Made by a program: the position numbers and the translations under genes
The notes under the pieces: model-generated
Told to the model about the DNA's origin: nothing
Database searches by the model: none
The model's input: only the letters and a program-made list of their open reading frames with translations
Origin: Eriocheir sinensis
Taxonomy: Eukaryota; Arthropoda; Malacostraca; Decapoda; Varunidae
DNA: 64,000 bases
Assembly (NCBI RefSeq): GCF_024679095.1
Contig: NW_026111743.1
Span: 542,501-606,500, forward strand
Reading direction: 5' to 3'
Part shown: one piece after another, positions 42,425 to 64,000 of the stretch
How the letters are laid out: the number at the start of each line of letters is the position of its first letter
Numbering within the stretch: the first letter of the stretch is position 1

Positions 42425-43339
42425 TTGTATAAATATAAATATACAAAATGCACATAAAATAAGGTAAATTTATATAAAACAATATACAAAGATACACAAA
42501 AGTAATTAAATTTGTATGAAAATAGATATACAAAATACACACAAAATAAGCTTAATTTGAATTGAAATATATGTACAAAATACATAAAATAAAGTAAATT
42601 TGTATCAAAATAATTTTACAAATACACATATAATTACGTAAATTTTATATAAAAATATATAAACAAAATACACATTAAATAATGTAATTACCTATAAAAA
42701 AATATATATACAAAATACACATATAATCATGTAATTCGTATCATAATAAATAAACAAAATACCAATAAAATAATGTAAATTTTTATGAAAAAACATATAC
42801 AAAATACGCATAAAATAAATAAATTTCTATAAAAAAAAATGTACAAAAATGCACATAAAATAAATTTGCATTAAAAAATATATACAAAACACACATTACA
42901 TAATGTAAATGAGTATAAACATATGTATACAAAATACCTATGAAAAAATCTAAATTCGTATCGAGTTTTTATGAAAATATATATAGAAAATACACATAAA
43001 ATTACGTAAATACAAATACAAATATACACATCAAATAATTTAAAATTGAATGAAATAAATATACAAAATAATCATAAAATAAGGTAAATTTGTAATGAAA
43101 AATAAGTAAAAATATACGTAAAATAATATAAATTTGTCTGAAAATATATATACAAATACACCTAAAATAACATGAATTTGTATAAATTTTTTATGAAAAT
43201 AAATAGGAATACACGCAATAAAAAAATGTAATTTTTTTAAAAATATATATATACAAAATACACATAAAATAATGTAAATACGTAGAAAAATATATATACA
43301 AAATACACATAAAATAATGTAAACTCGTATCAAAAAAAA
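42425..43339 (+). repeat. AT-rich satellite, forward block
   Basis: About 20 forward monomers matching 39236-40190 of copy 1. Interrupted at 43340 by the short reverse insert. Confidence 0.88.
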
Positions 43340-43412
43340 TAAATATTTTATGTGTGTCTTGGTATATATATTTTTATAAAAAATGCGTTATTTTATGTGT
43401 ATTTTTTATATT
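43340..43412 (-). repeat. 72-bp reverse insert copied from the 37.9-kb hybrid monomer
   Basis: Reverse-orientation segment inside forward satellite. It repeats 37878-37949 almost base for base, including TGTGTGTCTTGG and the hybrid GCGTTATTTTATGTGTATTT that is otherwise unique to 37.9 kb. The forward sequence ending at the insert (ACGTAGAAAAATATATATAC...AACTCGTATC) is repeated directly after it. Confidence 0.8.
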
Positions 43413-51355
<7,943 letters not shown>

Positions 51356-52277
51356 TTATATATACAATATTATTACAAAATATACATAAAATAACGAAAA
51401 TTTGTATAAAAATTTATACAAAAAAAACACAAAAATAATTTCAATTTGTTTGAAAATAGATATACAAAATACACATATAATTAGTTAAATTTGTCTTTAA
51501 ATACATGTACAAAACACATATAAAATAATGTAAATTTTAATGAAATGAAAACATATAAACATAAAATAACGTACATATGTATAAAATATATATACATAAT
51601 ACACATAGAATAATGTAAAATCGTATCAAAATAAGTCCACAGAATATCAATAAAATAATTTAAATTTGTATGAAAAAAAAGATGCAAAATATTAAAAAAA
51701 AAATACATATACAGCAATACACATAGAGTATTAAAATTAATATACAAAATGCACATACAATAAGGTAAATTTGTATTGAAAAAATACGCAAAATACACAT
51801 AAAACAGTGTAAATTTGTTTCAAAATATATATACGAATACTTATAAAATAACGTTGATTTCTAGAGGAATATATATACAAAATACACATGAAATGATGTA
51901 AATACGTATAAAAATATATATACAAAATACACATTAAATAATGTAAATTCGCATCAAAATAAACAAACAAAATATCAATAAAAGAATGGGTATTTGTATA
52001 AATATAAATATACAAAATACACATAAAATAACGTAAATTTATATAAAACTATATACAAAAATACACACAGGAATTTTAATTTGTATGAAAATAGATATAC
52101 AAAATAAGGTAAATTCGTTTCAAATTCAATAAACAAAATTCAGATAAAAGAACGTATATTTGTAGAAAAAATAAATATACAAAATACACATAAAATAACG
52201 AAAATTTGTATGAAAATATATAAAAAAATAAACAAAAATAATTTCAATTTGTATGAAAATAAATATACAAAATACAC
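51356..52277 (+). repeat. AT-rich satellite, forward block
   Basis: About 20 forward monomers. 52000-52277 is the fullest version of the junction family also seen at 24700 and 37250. It ends at the clearest palindromic switch in the window. Confidence 0.88.
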
Positions 52278-53420
<1,143 letters not shown>

Positions 53421-53705
53421 TACAATAAGGTAAATTTGTATTGAAAAAATATGCAAAATACACATAAAACAGTGTAAATTTATTTCAATATCTATATACG
53501 AATACTCATAAATCAACGTAGATTTCTATAGAAATATATATACAAAATACATATCAAATGATGCAAACACGTATAAAAATATATATATAAAAAACACATT
53601 AAATAATGTAAATTCGTGTCAAAATAAATAAACAAAATATCAATAAAAGAATGTGTATTTGTATGAAAATAGATATACAATATACACATAAAATCACCTA
53701 AATTT
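53421..53705 (+). repeat. Forward insert inside the duplicated reverse block
   Basis: About 285 bp in the opposite orientation to its surroundings and absent from the twin segment near 25930. It matches 18670-18955 closely, sharing rare variants. It also contains an empty copy of the Gypsy target site (AATG at 53605-53608). Confidence 0.85.
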
Positions 53706-55329
<1,624 letters not shown>

Positions 55330-58300
55330 AAAATAGATATACAAAATATAGATAAAATAAACTAAATTTGTATTGAATTATATATTCAAAATACATAAAA
55401 TAATGTAAATTTTTATCAAAATATTTTAACAGATGCGCGTAAAATAACGTAAATTTGTTTTAAAATATACAAAATACACATTAAATAATGTAAATATGTA
55501 TAAAAAAATATATACAAAACACAAATAGAATAATGTAAAATCGTATCAAAATAAATACACAGAATATTAATAAAACAATGTAAATAAATATACAAAATAC
55601 ATAAAATAGCGTAAGTTTGTATAAAACTATATACAAAAATACACAGAAATAATTAAATTCGTATGAAAATAGATATACAAAATACAGATAAAATAAGCTA
55701 AATTTGAATTGAAATGTATATACAAAATCCATAAAATAATGTAAATTTGTATCAAAATATTTATAAAAATACATATAATAACGTAAATTTGTTTAAAAAT
55801 ATATAAACAAAATACACATTAAGTAATGTAAATACGTATAAAAAATATGTACAAAATACACATATAATCATGTAATTCGTATCAAACTAAATAAACAAAA
55901 TATCAATAAAATAATGTAAATTTGTAAGAGAAAATATATACAAATACATATAAAATAACGCTAATTTCTATAAAAATATATGTCCAAAAATGAACGTAAA
56001 ATAAAGTAACTTTGGATAAAAATACATATACAAAACACACATTAAATAATGTAAATGCGTACATAAAATAACCTAAATTTGTATAAAACTATATACAAAA
56101 ATACACAAAAAAAATTTAAATTTGTATGAAAACAAATATACAAAATACACTTAAAATTAGGTTAATTTGTATTGAAATACATATACAAAATACACATAAA
56201 ATAATGTAAATTTGAAAGAAAATATATAAACAAATACACATACAATAACGTAAATTTGTATGAAATATATATTCAAAATACACATTAAATAATGTAAATA
56301 TGTATAAAAAAATATATACAAAACACAAATAGAATAATGTAAAATCGTATCAAAATATATACACAGAATATTAATAAAATAATGTAAATTTGTATGAAAA
56401 TTAAGATGCAAAATACCAATAAAATAACGCATTTTTTTATAAAATTATTGATACCAAAATACACATAAAATATTTCAATTTCTATTAAAATAAATATACA
56501 AAATGCACATACAATAAGGTAAATTTGTATTGAAATAGATATGCAAAATACATATAAAATAATGTGACTTTGTTTAAAAATAATACACATAAAATAACGT
56601 AGATTTCTATAAAAATACATATACAAAATACACATAAAATTAAGTAAATACGTATAAAAAAATGTATAAAAAATACACATAAAATAATGTAAATTCGTAT
56701 AAATGTAAATAAACAATATACCAATAAAAGAATGTGTATTTGTATAAATATAAATATACAAAATGCACATAAAATAACGTAAATTTATATAAAACAATAT
56801 ACATAAAATAACGCAAATTTCTATAAAAATATATGTACAAAAATGAACATAAAATAAGTTTGCATAAAAATATATATACAAAACACACATTAGATAATGT
56901 AAATGAGTATAAAAATATGTATGCAAAATACCTATGAAATAATCTAAATTTGTATCGAATTAAATTAAGAAATACCAATAAAATAATGTAATTTTGGATG
57001 AAAATATATATACAAAATACACATAAAATAACCTATATACAAATACAAATATACACATAAAATAATTTAAAATTGAATGAAATAAATATGCAAAATAAAC
57101 ATAAAATAAGGTAAATTTGTAATGAAATATATGAAAAAATACACATAAAATAATATAAATTTGTATGAAAATATATATACAAATACACATTAAATAACAT
57201 GAATTTGAATAAAATTTGTATCAAAATATATACTTATACACACAATAAAATAACGAAATTTTTTTATACGTAGAAAAATATATATACAAAAAACACATAA
57301 AATAATGTAAATTTGTATGAAAATATATAAACAAATACACATAAAATAATGTAAATTTGGATAAAATATATATACAAAATGAACATTAAATAATGTAAAT
57401 ATGTATAAAAAATATATATACAAAATACACACAGAATAATGTTAAATCGTATCAAAATAAATAAAGAGAATATCAGTAAAATAATGTAAATTTGTATGAA
57501 AATAAAGATGCAAAATATCCATATAATAACGCATATTTGCATAAAAATATATATACAAAAATACATATATAATAATTAAATTTGTATTAAAATAAATATA
57601 CAAAATGCACGTACAATAAAGTAAATTTGTATTGAAATAGATATGCAAAATACACATCAATAATGTAAATTTGTATGAAAATATATATACGAATACTCAT
57701 AAAATAGAGTAAATTTCTATGAAAATATACATACAAAATAGATATACAAAATACACATGTAATTAGTTAAATTTGTATTTAAATACATGTACTAAAAACA
57801 CATAAAATAATGTAGATTTGTATGAAATGAAAACAAATACATTTTATATAAAATATATATACAAAATACACATAGAATAATGTAAAATCATATCAAAATA
57901 AATACACAGAATATCAATAAAATAATGTAAATTTGTATGAAAATAAAGATGCAAAATACCCATAAAATAAAGCATTTTTTTTATAAAAATACATATACAA
58001 AAATACACATAGATTAATCAAATTTATATTAAAATTAATATACAAAATGCACATACAATAAGGTAAATTTGTATTGAAAAAATATGCAAAATACACATAA
58101 AACAATGTAAATTTGTTTCAAAATATATCTACGAATACACATAAAATAACGTAGATTTCTATTGAAATATATATACTAAATACACTTGAGATAATGTAAA
58201 TACGTATAAAAATATATATACAAAATACACATTAAATAATGTTAATTCATGTCAAAATAAATAAACAAAATATCATGAAAAGAATGTGTATTTGTATGAA

Positions 58301-59063
58301 AATAGATATACAAAATACACATAAAATAACCTAAATTTGTATAAAACTATATACAAAAATACACAAAAATAATTTAAACTTATATGAAAATAAATATACA
58401 AAAAACATATAAAATTAGGTAAATTTGTATTGAAATACATATACAAAATACACATAAAATAATGTAAATTTGAATGAAAATGTATAAACATATTGACTTT
58501 AAATAACGTAAATTTGTTTCAAATATATTTACAAAAAACACATTAAATAATGTAAATATGTATAAAAAACTATATACAAAACACAAATAAAATAATGTAA
58601 AATCGTATACAGAAAATAAATACAGAAAATATTAATAAAATAATGTAAATTTGTATGAAAATTAAGATGCAAAATACCCATAAAATAACGCATTTTTTAT
58701 AAAAATATATATACGAAAAAGCATAAAATATTTGATTTTGTATTAAAATAAATAGATATACAAAATACACATAAAATAAGCTAAATTTGAATTGAAATAT
58801 ATATACAAAATACATAAAATAATGTAAATTTGTATCAAAATACTTATACAAATACACATATAACATCGTAAATTTGTATAAAAATATATAAACAAAATAC
58901 ACATTAAATAATGTAAATACGTATAAAAAAATGTACAAAATAAGCAAATAATCATGTAATTCGTATCAAAATAAATAGACAAAATACCAATAAAATAATG
59001 TATATTTTTATGAGAAAACATATACAAAATACACATAAATAACGCAAATATCAATAAAAATAT
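55330..59063 (+). repeat. AT-rich satellite, forward block
   Basis: About 82 forward monomers, twin of 27465-31593. It lacks about 370 bp at 55584, an exact half-unit step. It ends at the same AT-rich near-palindromic switch as its twin (AAAATATATATAATATAATATATTTTTA). Confidence 0.9.
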
Positions 59064-59464
<401 letters not shown>

Positions 59465-60905
59465 CATTCTTTTATTGGAATTTTGTGTATTGAATTTTTA
59501 CGAATTTACATTATTTTAAGTGTATTTTGTATATATATTTTTCTACGTATTTAAATTATTTTTTTGTGTATTTTATATATACATTTTCATAAAAAATTAC
59601 GTTATTTTATTGTGTGTATTCATATATATTTTGAAACAAATTTTATACAAATTCATGTTATTTTATTTGTATTTGTATATATATTTTCATACAAATTTAT
59701 ATTATTTTATGTGTATTCTTACATACATTTTATTACAAATTTACCTTATTTTATGTTTATTTTGTATATTTATTTCATTCAATGTTATATTATTTAATGT
59801 GTATATTTGTATTTGTATTTAGGTTATTTTATGTGTGTTTTCTATATATATTTTCATCCAAAATTACATTATTTTAATGTTATTTTCTTAATTTAGCTCG
59901 ATACGAATTTAGATTATTTCATAGGTATTTTGTATACATATTTTTATACTCATTTACATTATCTAATGTGTGTTTTGTATATATTTTTTAATGCAAACTA
60001 ATTTTATGTGCATTTTTGTACATATATTTTTATAGAAACTTAAAACGTTATTTTATGTGTATTTTGTATATGTTTTCTCATACAAATTTACATTATTTAG
60101 TTAGTTTTTTGTTTATTTATTATGATACGAATGACTTGATTATTTGTGTATTTTGTAAATATTTTTTATACGTATTTACATTACTTAATGTGTATTTTGT
60201 TTATATATTTTTTTACAAATTTAGGTTATTATATGTGTATTTGTTAAAAATATTTTGAAACGAATTTACTTTATTTTATGAATTTTGTATATATATTTCA
60301 ATTCAAATTTAGCTTATTTTGTGTGTATTTTGTATATCTATTTTCATACAAATTTAATTACTTCTGTGTATTTTTGTATATAGTTTTATACAAATTTACG
60401 TTATTTTATGTGCATTTTGTATATTTATATTCATACAAATACACATTCTCTTGAGTATTTTTTATATATATTTTATACAAATTTACGTTATTTTAAATGT
60501 ATTTGTTTATATATTTTCATTCAAATTTACATTATTTTAAGTGTATTTTGTATACGTATTTCAATACAAATTTACCTAATTTTATGTGTATTTTGTATAT
60601 TTATTTTCATACAAATTTAAATTGTTTTTGAGTATTTTTGTATATAGTTTTTATACAAATTAGGTTATTTTATGTGTATTTTCTATATCAATTTTCACAC
60701 AAATACACATTCTTTTATTGATATTTTGTATATATATTTTCATACAAATTTAATTACTTCTGTGTATTTTTGTATATAGTTTTATAAAAAATTTCGATAT
60801 TTTATGTGTATTTTGTATATATATATTTATACAAATACATATATTCTGAAACAAATTTACATTGTTTTATATGTATTTTGCATATCTATTTCAATACAAA
60901 CTTAC
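59465..60905 (-). repeat. AT-rich satellite, reverse block
   Basis: About 32 reverse monomers. Homology with the 31.9-kb copy ends near 59800. The part 60290-60900 has several truncated monomers (for example ACACATTCTCTTGAGTATTTT at 60440). It ends at a switch, CTTACAAAAATGCAC. Confidence 0.88.
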
Positions 60906-63900
60906 AAAAATGCACATAAAATAAAGTAAATTTGCATAAAAATATATATACAAAACACATATTAAATAATGTAAATGCGTACATAAAATAACCTAAATTT
61001 GTATAAAACTATATACAAAAATAAACAAAAATATTTAAAATTTGTATGAAAACAAATATACAAAATACACATAAAATTAGGTAAATTTGTATTGAAATAC
61101 ATATACAAAATACACATAAAATAATGTAAATTTGGATGAAAATATATAAACAAATACACTTAAATAACGTAAATTTGTATAAAATATATATGCAAGATAC
61201 ACATTAAATAATGTAAATGTGTATAAAAAAATATATACAAAAAACAAATAGAATAATGTAAAATCGTATCAAAATAAATACACAGAATATGAATAAAATA
61301 ATGTAAATTTGTATGAAAATAAAGATGCAAAATTCCCCAAAAATATCGCATTTTTAAAAAAAATATATCTACCAAAATACACATAAATATTTAAATTTGT
61401 ATTGAAATAAATATACAAAATGCATATTCAGTAAGGTAAATTTGTATTGAAAGAGATATTCAAAAATACATATAAAACAATGTAAATTTGTTTCAAAATA
61501 TATATACGAATACACATAAAATAAAGTAGATTTCTATAGAAATATATATACAAAATACATATGAAATTATGTAAATATGTATAAAAATATATATACAAAA
61601 TACATATTAAATAATGTAAATTCGTGTCAAAATAAATAAACAAAATATCATGAAAAGAATGTGTATTTATATGAAAATAGATAATAGATAATAAATTTGT
61701 ATAAAATATATATGCAAGATACACATTAAATAATGTAAATATGTATAAAAAAGTATATACAAAAAACAAATAGAATAATGCAAAATCGTATCAAAATAAA
61801 TACATCGAATATTAATAAAATAATGTAAATTTGTATGAAAATAAAGATGCAAAATTCCCATAAAATAGCGCATTTCTTATAAAAATATATATACCAAAAT
61901 ACACATAAAATATTTAAATTTGTATTAAAATAAATATACTAAATGCACATACAATAAGGTAAATTTGTATTGAAATAGATATGCAAAAAACATATAAAAC
62001 AATGTAAATTTGTTTCAAAATATATATACGAATACACATAAAATAACGTAGATTTCTATAAAAATATATATACAAAATACACATAAAATTAAGTAAATAC
62101 GTATAAAAAATGTATACAAAATACACATTAAATAATGTAAACAAAATACCAATAAAAGAATGTGTATTTGTATAAATATAAATATACAAAATGCACATAA
62201 AAAAACGTAAATTTATATTAAACTATATACAAAAATACACAGAAGTAATTAAATTTGTATGAAAATAGATATACAAAATACACACAAAATAAGCTAAATT
62301 TGAGTTGAAATATATATACAAAATACATAAAATAAAGTAAATTTGTATCGAAATATTTTTAACAAATACTCATATAATGACGTAAATTTGTATAAAAATA
62401 TATAAACAAAATACACATTAAGTAATGTAAATACGTATAAAAAAATATCCACAAACTACACATATAATCATGTAATTCGTATCAAAATAAATGAACAAAA
62501 AAACAATAAAATAATGTAAATTTGTATGAGAAAACATACAAAATACACATAAATAACGCAAATTTCTATAAAAATATATGTACAAAAATGCACATAAAAT
62601 TAATTTGCATTAAAAAATATATACAAAACACACATTAGGTAATGTAAATGACTATAAAAATATGTATACAAAATACCTATGAAATAATCTAAACTCGTAT
62701 CGAGTTAAATTAAGAAATTACCAATAAAATAATATAGTTTTGGATGAAAATATATATATAGAAAACACAAAAAAAATAATCTAAATACAAATACAAATAT
62801 ACACATTAAATAATTTAAAATTGAATAAAATAAATATACAAAATAAACATAAAATAAGGTAAATTTGTAATGAAATATATGTAAAAATACACATAAAATA
62901 ATTTAAATTTGTATGAAAATATATATACAAACACACATAAAATAACATGAATTTGTTTAAAATTTGTATCAAAATATATACGAATACACACAATAAAATA
63001 ACGTAAATTTTTATGAAAATGTATATATAAAATACACATAAAATAATTTAAATACGTAGAAAAATATATTTACAAAATACACATAAAATAACTAAAATTT
63101 GTATAAAAATATATACCAAAATACACAAAAATAATTTAAATTTCTTTGAAAATAGATATTCAAAATACACATAAAATTAGCCAAATTTCTATAGAAATAC
63201 ATATACAAAACTCACATAAAATAAAGTAAATTTGTATGAAAATATATAAACAAATACACATAAAATAACGTAAATTTGGATAAAATATATATACAAAATA
63301 TACATTAAATATTTTAAATATGTATAAAAATATTTGTATAGAAATAGTTTGAATTTGTACGAAAATAGATATTCAAGATACGCGTAAAACTAAGTAAATT
63401 TCTTTTGAAATATATATACAAAATACCCATAAAATATTGTAAATTTGTGTCAAAACATATAAACAAATACACGTAAAATAATGTAAATTTGTATGTAAAT
63501 AATATACAAAATATACATAGAATAAAGTCAAATCGTATCAAAATGAATGAGCAGAATATCAATAAAATAATGTAAATTTGTATGAAAATAAAGATGCAAA
63601 ATACCCATGAAATAAAGCATATTTTTATAAAAATACATATACACAATTAAATAATGTAAATTCGCGTCAAAATAAATAAACAAAATATCAATAAAAGAAT
63701 GTGTATTTATATGAAAATAGATATACAAAAATCACATGAAATAACATAAATTTGTATAAAACTATATACAAAAATACTCAAAAATAATATAAATTTGTAT
63801 GAAAATAAATATACAAAATACACATAAAATTAGGTAAATTTGTATTTAAATACATATACAAAATACACTTAAAATAATGTAAATTTGAATGAAAATATAT

Positions 63901-64000
63901 AAACAAATACACTTAAAATAACGTAAAACTGTATAAAATATATATACAAAATACACATTAAATAATGTAAATATATATAAAAAAATATATACAAAACACA
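60906..64000 (+). repeat. AT-rich satellite, forward block to the window end
   Basis: About 68 forward monomers continuing past the window. 60965-62110 copies 20130-21280; 61870-62850 copies 48400-49368. The deletion marker is near 61680. No gene is seen. Confidence 0.9.

Overview
This window is repeat DNA from a eukaryotic, almost certainly invertebrate, genome. I see no host protein-coding gene in it. The mix of a Ty3/Gypsy LTR element, a Jockey/CR1-type LINE and a tRNA-derived SINE inside extremely AT-rich tandem DNA fits an arthropod; a decapod crustacean (crab or shrimp) is my best guess, but that is inference.

Layout. Three transposable elements sit in a sea of satellite. (1) 1278-7936, minus strand: a complete-looking Ty3/Gypsy retrotransposon with near-identical LTRs, a tRNA-Leu primer site, a gag gene, a -1 frameshift site and a broken pol (protease, reverse transcriptase, RNase H, integrase). 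(2) 9682-11673, minus strand: a 5'-truncated LINE reverse transcriptase. (3) 47011-47253: a tRNA-derived SINE inside a (TA)n tract. About 55 kb of the window is one satellite family, and pure (TA)n tracts of roughly 80 to 570 bp interrupt it.

Satellite structure. The monomer is about 45 bp (42-46). I call it 'forward' when the A-rich strand (starting TACAAAATACACATAAAATA) is on +. Monomers are not random. Distinct types recur in fixed order with a 16-monomer period of about 705-713 bp. The two 8-monomer halves of that unit match each other type for type, so an ancestral unit of about 356 bp was doubled. Above this level, multi-kb blocks are duplicated directly (24.8-32.2 kb with 52.2-59.8 kb; 38.2-41.4 kb with 41.4-44.8 kb) and in inverted orientation (1-0.66 kb with 45.3-46.0 kb; 9.0-13.7 kb minus the LINE with 19.9-22.7 kb). 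Orientation flips about 30 times, often at short palindromes.

The most interesting biology is this rearranging satellite. It carries half-unit register shifts, a templated insertion, TA tracts present in one duplicate and absent in its twin, and preserved empty sites for both retroelements. The long reading frames rich in Tyr, Ile, Phe, Cys, Leu and Val across the satellite are artefacts: 45 is divisible by three and the T-rich strand has few stops. Coordinates of satellite blocks are by eye and good to about 10-20 bp.
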